Origin: Ophiodon elongatus
Lineage: Eukaryota; Chordata; Actinopteri; Perciformes; Hexagrammidae
DNA: 64,000 nucleotides
Assembly: GCA_016806645.1 (NCBI GenBank)
Contig: JACSYO010002159.1
Location: 1,162,501-1,226,500 of the forward strand
Direction: 5' to 3'
Part shown: piece by piece, positions 45,322 to 56,838 of the stretch
How the letters are laid out: every line of letters begins with the position of its first letter
Position numbering within the stretch: position 1 is the first letter of the stretch
Position numbers and translations under genes: made by a program
Notes under the pieces: generated by a model
What the model was told of the DNA's origin: nothing
Database searches by the model: none
What the model saw: the letters and a program-made list of their open reading frames with translations, nothing else

Positions 45322-48300
45322 TCAGAGTGCGTAGGCCCGGGCCTTCCTCTCCACCTCGCTGCAGTATTTTTCAGAGAGCCCTGTCGCCCTGCGCACCGAC
45401 AAACGCACGTCAGGTTTATTCCGTTTAAAGACGGTCATGTCATGATATCGGCCCATGAACCCCCGAACCCCCGTACTTACTTGAGCTCCTTCAGCTTCTT
45501 CTCTTTGATCTCGTCGAGGCGCACACGCCTCTGCCGCGCTTCCTCTACGAACTGATTGGCCTCCTTAAAGATCTCCCTGCGCTTGGCCACGGCCGAGAGC
45601 ACCCGCTCCTTCACCTGATTCCGGATGGCGTCTGCGTGGTTGCGGGCCTTCCGCTGCTGCGTCTCCTCTTCCTCCCGCTGTTTGACGATTGCTTCCTGCT
45701 GCACCCTGCGCGGAGAGAAAGGTGGAAGTTGAACCGTCCCACTGCAGAGTGTAAGCGGTATTCTGCTTTTGCTCAGACTCTCAAGGCAAGAGCCTTATGG
45801 GAAAATGAGTTTCTTACTTCAGCACCCTCTCAAACTCCGCCTTCTCCCGGCCAGCCTCCATCGACAGGAGGTGCTCCTTGCAGTGGACCTGCTCCGCCCG
45901 AGCCGCCCTCAGCATCACTTTCTCCTGCGCTTTCTTTGCACTGAGCTCTTTCTCTTTCCTCCTCCATTCTCGGTCGGTGGTTTCCTGGTTCCTTCTCGCG
46001 CGGAGCTCATCCTTCCGAATGCACAGACACAGAAATGTTGACATACCGAATGCTTTGATTCCAATGAATCTATGTGGGAGGCAAATGCCTTTTAATAATC
46101 TGTTTGTAGGATTATGTTCAGCAGGTACCACCTTTTTATGGTTGTTTTATTCCTGACCTGCTCTGACTTGTAGTCGGTTGCCTTTTCTTGCTGGGCCCTC
46201 AGCCTGGCAATCTCCAACTCCTTCTCCTTCTTGATACGTCTCTGCTCGGCCTCATATTCTGCCTCTCGCTCCTGCAGAGGTCATACAGAGTCGATATGTG
46301 AAAAGAAAACCATATTTTAAAGACGGAATAAATCAAAGCTGAACTTAATGGGTGTAAACTCTCCCGTGTATTCCTGTTTGTCTATATGTAGTTTCTGCTG
46401 GTCGCTGGAGAGCAGCAACAGTCTCCGTCTATGGAGATCATTTGCCTTTCTCCTCACCATTTTCTTTCGCATGTATTCCATATTTCTCGCGTCGGCCTGA
46501 TTCTCCTCCTCTCTCCTCTGCTCCTTGGCCTGCATGGTCTCGGTGTTGATGCGCATGATCTCCTCCTGCAGGCGCTGCTGCTCCGCCCTCTTCTTCTCCA
46601 GGGCCTGAAAGAAGACAACCAGTCAGAGAAGAAACTGACTCCACCGCAAGTGTAGTGTCCAGATGGTGGCATAACCCCCCCGTCCCCCGTCCCCTCCCCT
46701 CCTCTCCCCTCCCTTCCCCTCCCCCCGCCCCCCGAGCTTGTATTTGACCCGTGAATGCTCTTGTTTCGCGTTCTCTCTGCACAGGCCCGTGGCCGCACCT
46801 TGAGGTCCTCCAGGTTCATTTTCTCCTGCGTCGCTCGTGCGTGCTCTTTCTCCTGCTCTTTCATCACGTCGCGCATTTGCTTGTCATTCTGATGTTGCCG
46901 GATCTGGTTGCAAATGTTCTGCATTCCCCTGGGATATAACACAAGCACAAACAAAACGCATTAAAACTACACTAAAGCCCTTTTTCCTTTACTGCTGATT
47001 ACAAATGGGAACCGTATTAAAGGGCAGTGGGTGGTTTGCGTTGGTCAAGGGAATTAAGAGCAAACATTTTTTCTTTTTTTCTTTCTTCAATACATCAAAC
47101 CATGAATGATTCTGTCTGCGTCTCTCAGTAGAGCTCTCCTCACCCGATCCTCTGCTGTTTGCGCAGCTCATCAATCTGCTCCACGGTCTCCAAGGCCTTG
47201 CGGCGCTCCACTTCCATCATGGCATCCAGACGCTTCTCCTCCTCTGACAGCTCTGCCTGGATCTCTTTCTTCTCATCGATCTGGGCGTCACGTGTGGCTT
47301 GACACTGAGCAGCCAGGATCAGCTGAGGGTATCACACACACACACACAGACACACACACACAGAAGTATTGATGACATTAATACGAATAATCAGCAGCGC
47401 TGCCAATGATTGACGGGTCCACTTTCACGTCTACAGCTGCTTCCTACGTTGTTGAGCTTTTTGATCTCATCCTCTTCCTCCATCTTTAAGGCGTTGGCCC
47501 GCTCCACCAGGCGCTGCGCGCGGTCCCGGGCCTCGAGCTCCAGCTCGGTCAGGGCCTGGTTCTCCTTACGTGAGAGGTCTGCCTCATGGATTTGACGCTT
47601 CCTTTCCTCTGCAGCTCTCTGGATGAGAGATATATATTTAGAAAAAGAGTGAAGGGCTTATTGTAAATCTGCATGTTTAAGAACAATATTGTTTAGAGTT
47701 CTTCATGCTTCCTACAATTTCCTCCAATTTCTTTCTCTGACGAGCCTCCCTCTGGGCCTCCCGATCCTCCTTGGTGAGAACTTGAGCTGTTGAGGTGATC
47801 CGCTGAAAGTCGGCTGACTGCAGAATGACAGAATCCCCTGAATGATCCTTCAATGGGATCCTGGAATAACGACAGGTGGTGGTTTGTTTTATGTGCTTTT
47901 TGGGGTTTCGGTGATGTATAATAACTGGAATGTGAGCACCTTTACAATATTGTGACATTAATTTGTTATCTCTATGATACACAATAGCTCTGAATTATAG
48001 GGATTGATTTAGAAAGTAGGTGAACATTACTTGCTCAGCATAGTGCCCACCTTTTTTTTTTTTTTTTTTTTTTAAATGTTCTTTATTATTTTGAATTTAT
48101 ATGTAGCTACTTCAATCTATCTATCTTTTCATAGGATCACTGGTTTCATACCGCCACAGGCAAACTGAGAGGGTTCGCAGTGCGTGAGTGTCGGCCTACC
48201 TGAGGTTGCGAATGAGGTCTTTGGTGACTATTTGAACCGTCTCTCCTTCTGGGTTCTTCCTGGACGGATTCTTGGGAGCTTTGGAGGCCACGTTTCCGTG

Positions 48301-48935
48301 TTTGTCCAACTGTGTTGATATGGGGACAGAGTTCGTTGGCATCGTCTCACAAACCCAATCTTACCTTCTGATCTCTCCACCCGTGCAACCAGGGAATGAA
48401 ATTAGCACCTGCCGCCCGCCAGATACAGTCAGGGGTTAAGATGACACGATTTCTTCCATATTTTCTAATATCTGGTACCAAAGCCTTCTACGTAGATTTC
48501 AGAAGTGGCACACAAACCCTAAATAAATTATGAATGTATGACCCTGCTGACAACACTCATTTAAAATGAGCTCTGATCCTGAGGTCATAGCAACATTAAC
48601 GTTATATATAACTAAACACTTAGCAGTAATGACCTTGTCTATGGGGGGGGGGGGGGGCACAGTACGTGGCCCCCTCACTCACCGGGTTTGGGCTCCCAAA
48701 CAGGGTTTCATCCACCTGAGAGGTGGGGGCCAGCCTGCGGTAGCCGCGGGTATAAGAGCTGCTCCTTGACTTCGTGGAGCCGGATCCCCGCCTCTACACC
48801 AGGAGAAACATGACATCATCATTATAAACATGACATCATCATTATAAACATGACATCATCGTCATAAACATGACCACGCTGTGTGAATAAACACGTCTCC
48901 TGAATGAACTCTTAAATGAACCGTAAACGTACCAT
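45322..48935 (-). CDS. cfap45: Cilia- and flagella-associated protein 45 (CCDC19)
   Basis: CFAP45 is a microtubule inner protein of motile cilia doublets, described as binding adenine nucleotides. Minus-strand exons in transcript order: 48935-48933 (ATG only), 48793-48683, 48309-48200, 47860-47716, 47618-47448, 47322-47144, 46928-46799, 46604-46458, 46271-46158, 46011-45818, 45705-45481, 45388-45322. All phases join, giving 531 aa (human about 551). The N-terminus MRRGSGSTKSRSSSYTRGY leads to VDETLFG, matching the human VDESLFG motif. The rest is nearly continuous charged coiled coil, including EEKRLDAMMEVERRKA, QEETTDREWRRKEKE-like and RRVRLDEIKEKKLKELKATGLSEKYC segments that track the human protein in order. 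The first coding exon is only the ATG, split by a GTACGT donor, so the start rests on that junction. Other axonemal coiled-coil proteins fit less well. Confidence 0.92.
48807..48874. repeat. 20-bp tandem repeat in cfap45 intron 1
   Basis: About three and a half copies of a 20-bp unit built on ACATGACATCATC, with later copies slightly diverged. It is a small minisatellite between the ATG exon and exon 2. Confidence 0.85.
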
Positions 48936-50612
48936 GGTGCTCGGTTGTTGTTGTTGTCGTCGGGAGAAGTCGGCTAAATATAAACGTTACTGATTTGTTG
49001 TTCACAAATTAAAAACACTGACAATACGAGCTGTTTTCGTTGTCAAGCGTCTTCATGAACGACTTCGACACCGTTTGGAGATGTTTGTTGTCTGTTACCA
49101 TGGGGATAAATGCCCGGGGGGGGCAGAACATAGAAATTAAATATTTTATATTCCATATAATTTAGTAACATAAATGGATAAGAGTATCTAAACTCAGAAT
49201 AGTTTGAATGCGCAGTATAAATAACGTCACGTTTAACGCCAGAATTATTGTTCTCAGATTAATTTTTGAATTAAATTATGTAATAATCAGTATTGCACAG
49301 TTGAATCTATACATTATGGGGTTATTACTGCTGATAGGGGTAAAAAAAAAAAAAAGTATATGTTTAAATGTAATCAATTAATTAATTAATTAAATACGAT
49401 TAAATAAAGTATCTTTCTTCTGGACTAGACGAGGGGATATTTTAAAAGCAATGTCACCTTTTTAAGTTGAGAACGTCTGTATGACGACATTAAATGTATA
49501 TCTTAGTTTCAGCAGTCTAAAATTTAAATAATAATTAAGAAGCCTCCGGGTAGTCGCATGGAACCTCTTGTACGGAGCGTGTTCCATGACGAACAGAAAA
49601 CGGCGTTGCACGTACTCGTGATGGAAAGTGGAAAGCTGGCAAAGTCAGCAGCGTTGTAGACTCCCCCAACAAAAAAACAATGGTATTTTTTTTATTGGAT
49701 TTTTTTCGATTATTGCAGAAAATGTACTCCGTGGCAACTACAATATTATGACACGTAAAGGTTTTGTTCAGCATGATCATCTTCAGAGATGAACATCACT
49801 TTCATGAAAAACGATGAATACGTGTATTGAGTGCAGACACACACAGACAGAGGGTTGTTTGCTGCCACTAAAGACTGAGAATGCGCATGCCTCACATTTC
49901 ACACACTACCTACCTGCGGTAAAGTAAGGACAATTATGAAGTTTTAGCTTTACTTTAACTTGATTTGGACATACAAGCATTGTATTCTTGTTTACAGTCA
50001 TATGTCATGTCTTATTCCAAATGACTTTGTATCTCTCTTATGAAACTTTCTACACATTTTGAACCCACTATTTCTGTCGGACAGGTCTTTTGCCCCTGTT
50101 GAGGATCACCACAGTTCACACACCCCTGGTCTGTTGTGACTATTGGACTCCACAGTAAATCATTAACCACATCGATATGAGCACTCCTTCCATAACATCC
50201 TCAAATGGAGAAACAACAACAGATGAAAGAAAACAGAACGCCAGGCTCATTGTTCAAGTAGAAGGACCCCCCTTTTATTTATTTCATTTTTATAAATAGG
50301 TGCCTTTAGAAAACAACAGCTCACAATCTGATTGATTTCTTTTTCCAGTCCCTGTGGCTGGCCTGCAGCACATGGTAGCAACCCAGATTAAATCAGCTCC
50401 GGGTCAGAAAAGTTGACCATTAACCTCTCGAACTGATTGCGAGCACATCTCCACTTGTAAGCAGCGGAGTCTGTACAGTGGATCCTGTGGCAAAGTTCAC
50501 TGTCAAGAAGTCTGTCAGTCCGACAGGAACTTGCTCCTTTTTCTCTGGATTGGTCCTCTATTCTTCCAATTTTTGCCATTTTTTTTTTTTTAATATGACT
50601 AAATCTGCAGCC
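48936..50612. other. Intergenic spacer between divergent cfap45 and slc37a4
   Basis: This 1.7-kb spacer should contain both promoters and any slc37a4 5' UTR exon. An X-box-like site lies at 49094-49107 near the cfap45 side. Just before slc37a4, a T-rich run, a GACTAAAT branch-like motif and CTGCAG (50605-50610) look like a splice acceptor, so slc37a4 probably has an upstream non-coding exon in this spacer. No other gene is seen. Confidence 0.55.
49094..49107 (-). promoter_or_regulatory. cfap45: X-box-like RFX site upstream of cfap45
   Basis: On the minus strand the sequence reads ATCCCCATGGTAAC. Its right half GGTAAC and central AT fit the RFX X-box (GTNRCC, 0-3 nt, RGYAAC), while the left half has two mismatches. 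It lies about 160 bp before the ATG, where X-boxes of ciliary genes usually sit. Confidence 0.4.
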
Positions 50613-52413
50613 ATGGCGACAGCAAGTTATGGATACTACCGAGGCACGATATTTCTGGCCATGTTTGTCGGCTACACACTGTACTACTTTAACAGAAAGA
50701 CTTTCTCCTTTGTGATGCCTTCACTCATGCAAGAAATTAAGCTGGATAAGGATGACCTGGGTATGAGACTCTTGATTTATCATACATTTTTCATGCCTGA
50801 TTGTTGTGTTTTGCACATTGTCTACATACAAAGGAATATAAGTCACAATTAATGCTGTTATAGTATGGTAGCATTTTTCATTTTTTTTTTTAAAACATTG
50901 GAGTTGTAAAAATCTCAAGATGGATGAATTATTCACCCCCAAAATGTCAACATCACAAGCAACCCTGACTAACTTCCATACATGCTGCTTCCATTGACAC
51001 TATGTTCCAGTTATGTTTCTCTGTGTGCTTTACAGAGAACTGTATGTCAAAAATATTTTTTATCTGCAATGTGTAGACTTCTCTCCCACCGCCCTTCCTT
51101 TGTTTAGGCATGATCACCAGTAGTCAGTCTTTGGCCTACGCCATCAGTAAGTTCATCAGTGGCGTGCTTTCGGACCAGATCAGCGCCCGCTGGCTCTTCT
51201 CCATCGGCCTGTGCATGGTGGGAGGCATCAACGTGGTCTTCTCCTGGTCCTCCACCGTCGCCGCCTTCTCTGGCCTGTGGTTTATCAACGGCCTGGGCCA
51301 GGGCCTCGGCTGGCCTCCCTGCGGCAGGGTGCTGCGCAAGGTACCTTAGCATCAAGCCAGTGTGTCAGCGCCGCAACACACTGACATCCGATTCTAGACA
51401 TTTCTATTTCTTCTCCTGTTTTTAAAAACAAACAAAAGAAATAGGCACCATGATACACATAATAATGAACTGACCTGTGTTTCAGGTATCGGTGGAAACA
51501 CATTCCAAATCCGATACATGTAATATACAAAGATAAGCAGTTAACGTGTTATATATTACGAATTTTCACACTTAAAGTCTCTAATCTGGTCTGCTCGTGG
51601 GTGGTAAAACAATCCCACCACTGTCAACCCATTTTAATGAAATGTTGAGCAATCCTGATTGGATTTGGCATAACACTGGGTGTTCATGTAGGACCCCGTT
51701 GGTAATAGTAAGATGCCAACTGAGAATATGTGTTTTAGGGGCTGTACTCTCTTTGTAATGAAACCATAATTAGCTTTAACCCAATACATTTTGAGTGTTC
51801 CTCAATATTTACCAGTGGATGTTTGCAATGCCTGTAAGCCCATGTGAAACCAGTATTATAATGTACAGTACGAGTGAAAAGCGCCTCCTTCCTCTGTCGC
51901 CATCACGCAATATGGCAACTGTCACATGACCGTCATGCAGTTATTACCTGCTGTCAATTCAGAAGATTGCACTGGTTCTATAATTTCATCCCTCCTGTAT
52001 ATCAAAGGCACGGTAACGGCATGATTTCCTCTCCTTATTTCCTCTCCTCTGCTGTCAGTGGTTTGAGCCTTCTCAGTTCGGGACATGGTGGGCAATTCTC
52101 TCCTGCAGCATGAATCTGGCTGGCAGCTTGGGCCCCATCGTTGCCACGGTGCTGGCTCAGACCTACAGCTGGAGGACAATCCTGTTCGTATCTGGAATGC
52201 TTTGCGTGGTGGCCTCCTTTTTCTGTCTGCTGCTCATCAAGAATGAGCCTCAGGATGTGGGGCTGCCCAACATAGAGGCAGCAGCCAAGAAGAGCAAAGG
52301 AGGTGAGACTTTACTGAATGATTCATAATAACTGTTTTGTTTTGTTTTTCGACACTACCTCTCTCTGACAGCACTGGCAGTACTTATACTTAATATGTGG
52401 CGGTGCACTGTCC

Positions 52414-52481
<68 letters not shown>

Positions 52482-54438
52482 GCACAGCGTGTGCCTCTTA
52501 TGGTGTGACTAAAGGTCGGTGGCTCTGTGGACTCTGTACCCAGTGTGCCCCTCTCGTGCCATTTGTACACAGGCAATGTGAGAAAGAGGCCATGTTTCAT
52601 TGTTTCGTGCATTAATCTGATTAGAAGCAGAGATCCTTTCGGTGTATCATAATATTCTGTCTTCTGCCTGCTTCCTGTTCAGAGTCCACCAGCGATGAAA
52701 GCACCCTGTCCGAGTTCCTGCTGTCGCCCTACCTGTGGGTGCTGTCTGTGTCCTACCTGGTGGTGTTCGGGGTGAAGACCGCCTGCACCGACTGGGCCCA
52801 GCTATTTCTCATTCAGGATAAGGGCCAGTCTACACTTATGGGTACGGAAGAGAGTGTGGAGTAGGCAACCCCAATTTATGTTGGGGAAATATGCTGAGAA
52901 CTCTGTTTGGTCAGATGATATTATTTCTCGTGAATCACTGTATTCTTCTTCATAGGTAGCTCATACATGAGTGCGCTGGAGGTTGGCGGCCTGTTTGGCA
53001 GTCTGGCAGCCGGTTACCTTTCTGACAAGGCGGTGGCCAAAGTGAGTTTGCATATAGTACACATGTGAATCATTCTTAAATACTTTTTTTTTGGTCATAG
53101 GAAAAAAAGTATTGATTATAAATCGTTTCCCACAATATGGCCCATATGGCCGTTTGTTTTTAATTTGGTAAATTATGTGGGGATACTATAAGTACACTTA
53201 CTGTCCTAAGGGGTTCATTCAGGTACAGTATGTGCACCACTACTAACTTTACCCTCTGGCCAAGAAAGACAATGGTGAAAATGGTAGTGTTGTTTTCACC
53301 AGGACTTCCATGGAGGTAGTTTACATGTCAGGGAACTTCATGACAACTAACCGACATGTTGATTATTCCTGGATTGCCTTGGTCTTCCATCATATTTCTA
53401 CATTAGAACTTCTTATCTGTTTAATTTTTGTAAGATGCCAGTTAGGCATCTGCTCTTCGGCCTCCACAATAAACAAATAATGTCATATATGTCCCCCGAA
53501 GGAGGACTGTGTCTGAGAAAAGGGGTTCACTGTCACAGTACACAGAGGGTAAAAATCAGACGACCACCTCACCAACATTGAATCGCACTTATTCAGCCCC
53601 ATAAATGACAATACATTGTCTCAGATGTTTGCTCTCCAATTTATGATTGAATGGAAATGGAATTTAGCAACAAAACCAACCAGTATAACCATTATTGATT
53701 TCCTTATTTTGTACAGCAAGGCAAGAGACTCTATGGCAACCCTCGCCATTTCATCCTGATCTGCATGATGGCTGGAATGTTTGTGTCCATGTTCCTGTTC
53801 AGAGCCACAGTTACTCCTGACAGCTCAAAGGTATCTGTTCCAACACGGACATCCCATCCGCCACCAGTGAACAACTGAAGAGATTCTTAAATGCGTGTAA
53901 ACCTCCTGACTGTGCCTCTCGTTTGTACCTTCAGGTGTGGATACTCAGCCTGGGCGCTGCTTTCGGTTTCTCGGCTTATGGACCAATAGCGTTATTCGGA
54001 GTTATAGCCAATGAGAGCGCCCCGTCCAACTACTGCGGGACATCACATGCCATTGTTGCCCTGATGGCTAACAGTGAGTAGACTGGTTTTCATTTCAGAA
54101 TCATCACACTGTGCAGCAACTGCACGTATGGAGCCTGACATACAGCCGTTACACTAATAATTCAATACAAATAGTTTCTCAGTGATACTGTTTACTTGGT
54201 TTAGTTTATATATTGTAAGACGCACTTTTTATATTCTCTAATCCTTGGGCGTAAACTTGTCTTCTCCACAGTTGGTGGCTTCCTGTCTGGACTTCCATTC
54301 AGCACCATCGCCAAGCACCACGGCTGGGAAATGGCCTTCTGGGTAGCAGAGATCACCTGTGGCATCACCACGATTGGATTCTTCCTACTGCGCAACATCC
54401 GCACCAAGATGGGTCACGTGCCCAAGAAGGCCGAATAA
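50613..54438 (+). CDS. slc37a4: Glucose-6-phosphate translocase (SLC37A4, G6PT1)
   Basis: This ER membrane antiporter exchanges cytosolic glucose-6-phosphate for phosphate, feeding glucose-6-phosphatase in the last step of gluconeogenesis and glycogenolysis. Loss of the human gene causes glycogen storage disease Ib. Exons: 50613-50760, 51108-51340, 52059-52302, 52683-52841, 52956-53041, 53717-53830, 53935-54073, 54272-54438. They sum to 429 aa, the human length. It is a multi-pass major-facilitator protein. [10 protein letters not shown] carries R28 as in human, and [26 protein letters not shown] is the conserved loop motif region. The C-terminus KKAE is a dilysine ER-retrieval signal. The start at 50613 is chosen because it follows a likely acceptor, has strong context (GCAGCCATGG) and matches the human N-terminus. 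An in-frame ATG at 50595 is probably intronic. The 52416-52477 intron holds a (TG)n tract. Confidence 0.97.
52416..52477. repeat. (GT)n microsatellite in slc37a4 intron
   Basis: About 31 uninterrupted GT units between coding exons 3 and 4. The open frame across it is not an exon. Confidence 0.95.
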
Positions 54439-54603
54439 AACATCATCACACCACATCTTTTGCACCCAGACGAAAACTGGATACTTTGAGCCATCTTCAT
54501 ATTTTAATATTTTTCTAACTTGATTTTTTTTTTTTTTTACCATAGTCTTACAGGACATGAACATAAATTAAGCCCTGAGACGTTGAGTGCCTTTTCTTGA
54601 AAA

Positions 54604-54604
54604 A

Positions 54605-54609
<5 letters not shown>
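54604..54609 (+). promoter_or_regulatory. slc37a4: Candidate slc37a4 polyadenylation signal
   Basis: This AATAAA lies about 165 bp after the stop and immediately before a long (TA)n tract. Another AATAAA overlaps the stop codon (54434-54439), which would leave almost no 3' UTR, so the later one is favoured. Confidence 0.45.

Positions 54610-54695
<86 letters not shown>
54607..54695. repeat. (TA)n microsatellite
   Basis: About 44 TA units with one TTT interruption, between slc37a4 and the Tc1-like element. Confidence 0.95.
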
Positions 54696-54698
<3 letters not shown>

Positions 54699-54789
54699 TG
54701 AAAGATGAATCTTTTTTACAGTATTTACACTCTGGAAACATGGCATCAATAACATAATGTAAATGACTGCACATTATATTTGCCATATA

Positions 54790-56338
54790 CAGGTGCATCT
54801 CAATGAATTAGAATATCATCGAAAAGTTAATTTATTTCAGTAATTCAATTCAAAAAGTGAAACTCATAAATGATATAGATTCATTACGCACAGGGTGATA
54901 TATTTCAGGTGTTTATTTATTTTAATTTGGATGTTTATGGCTTACAGCTAATGAAAACCCAAAATTCAGTATCTCAGAACATTTGAATATTGTGAATAAG
55001 TTCAATATTGTAGACTCATGGTGTCACACTCTAATCAGCTAATGAACTCAAAACACCTGCAAAGGTTTCCTGAGCCTTTAAATGGTCTCAGTCTGGTTCA
55101 GTAGGCTCCACCATCATGGGGAAGACTGCTGACTGACAGTTGTCCAGAAGACAGTCATTGACACCCTGCACAGGGAGGGTAAGCCACAAAAGGTCATGGC
55201 TAAAGAAGCTGGCTGTTCACAGAGCGCTGTATCCAACCATATTAATGAAAAGTTGAGTGGAAGGAAAAAGTGTGGCAGAAATAGGCGCACAAGCAACAGG
55301 GATAACCGCAGCCTTGTGAAGCAAAGCCCATTCAAGAATTTGGGGGAGTCGGTGCTTCAAGAGCCACCACACACAGACGAAGCCAGGACATGGGCTACAA
55401 CTGTGGCATTCCTTGTGTCAAGCCACTCCTGAACCAGAGACCACGTCAGAAGCGTCTTATCTGTGAAGGAGAAAAAGGACTGGACTGTTGCTCAGTGGTC
55501 CAAAGTCCTCTTTTCAGATGAAAGTACATTTTGCATTTGATTTGGAAATCGAGGCCCAATCAATCCAAGTTACTTGAGGTCCAGTGTGAAGTTTCCACAG
55601 TCAGTGATGATTTTGGGAGCCATGTCATCTGCTGGTGTTGGTCCACTGTGTTTTATCAAGTCCAAAGTCAGCGCAGCCGTCTACCAGGACATTTTGGAGC
55701 GCTTCATGCTTCCCTCTGCTGACAAGCTTTATGGAGATGCTGATTTCACTTTCCAGCAGGACTTGGCACCTGCCCACGATGCCAGAAGCACCAATACCTG
55801 GTTTAATGACCCCGGTCTCACTGTGCTCGATTGGCCAGCAAACTCCCCTGACCTACACCCCACAGATAATCTATGGGGTGTACGTCAAGAGGAAGATGAG
55901 ACACCAGACCCAACAATGCAGACGAGCTGAAGGCCGCTATCAAAGCTGCCTGGGCTCCATAACCCCTCAGCAGGGCCACAAGCTGATCACCTCCGTGCCA
56001 CGACGCATTCATGCAGCAATTCATGCAAAAGGAGCCCCGACCAAGTATTGAATGCATACTGTATACTATACATGGACATACTTTTCAGTAGGCCAACATT
56101 TCTGTATTAAAAATCTTTTTTTTTTAATTGGTCTTAAGTAATATTCACATTTTCTGGGATATTGAATTTTGGGTTTTCATTAGCTGGAAGCCATAATCAT
56201 CTAAATTAAAACTAAATGCTTGAAATGTATCACCCTGTGTGTAATGAATCTATATAATACATGACTTTCACTTTTTGAATTGAATTACTTAAATAAATGA
56301 ACTTTTTGATGATATTCTAATTCATTGAGATGCACCTG
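54790..56338 (+). mobile_element. Tc1-like DNA transposon with long inverted repeats
   Basis: The ends CAGGTGCATCTCAATGAATT and its inverted copy are flanked by TA on both sides (54788-54789, 56339-56340), the Tc1/mariner target duplication. The inverted repeats run about 205-210 bp (54790-55000 and 56133-56338) and by eye are close to 90% identical. The element is 1549 bp, a normal Tc1 length with a single transposase gene between the repeats. It sits in the spacer between slc37a4 and trappc4, where it disrupts no exon. Confidence 0.93.
55190..56051 (+). pseudogene. Degenerate Tc1-family transposase
   Basis: Tc1 transposase pieces appear in different plus-strand frames. The N-terminal helix-turn-helix region (from about 55190) is interrupted by stops. 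The DD34E core is open at 55574-55930, and the C-terminal end through HAKGAPTKY (to 56051) lies in another frame after a shift near 55880. In the core the second catalytic Asp is in FQQDLAPAH. Thirty-four residues later the expected Glu of the ENLW motif reads Asp (TDNLWG). The gene is inactive because of the stops and frameshifts alone. Confidence 0.88.
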
Positions 56339-56340
56339 TA

Positions 56341-56838
56341 ATGGAATGTGGCAAAAACACACCTGGAGAAAGGTTTCCTCTCTTTAAGACACTTAAGTAT
56401 TTAAATTATAAGCGCACAAAACTGGGACCTGGTTTAAACTGGCATATTATACAATATCGGTGTTTCAAAAAACTTTTGTAATATTAAATCATGAACTTAA
56501 TTACATGAAGACTTAAACATCCTTTTTTTTATAGAAAGCAAAATGTGTGGTCTTCAATGTCTTGAATAAATGATAACTTTGTTGTTAAGGTTCATAGTTT
56601 ATGCTCAATGCCAAGCATATTACAGTTAAATCACTCATCAATATAGATGCAGCCAAAAACAAATATGTGAAACAGAATGTAATTCATCTTCAAGTATTTA
56701 CAAAACAATGTATTTACAATGTGTTAACTGACAGTCCGATACCAACTCGGAAAAAGAAACAAAGAAAATCCACTTTTTTTTTCGTCAGTGAATCTTGTGG
56801 TTGAAGATCATAGCACATGATATCTGGTCTTCTCTGGT
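56341..56838. other. AT-rich spacer and probable trappc4 3' UTR
   Basis: No coding exon is present. The right part, read on the minus strand, follows the trappc4 stop and is probably its 3' UTR. No clear minus-strand AATAAA was found close to the stop. Confidence 0.5.

Noticed and set aside
50595..50612. In-frame upstream ATG giving six extra residues on slc37a4
   Set aside because: Weak context, located within an apparent branch/pyrimidine-tract region before a CTGCAG acceptor; the human protein starts at the equivalent of 50613.
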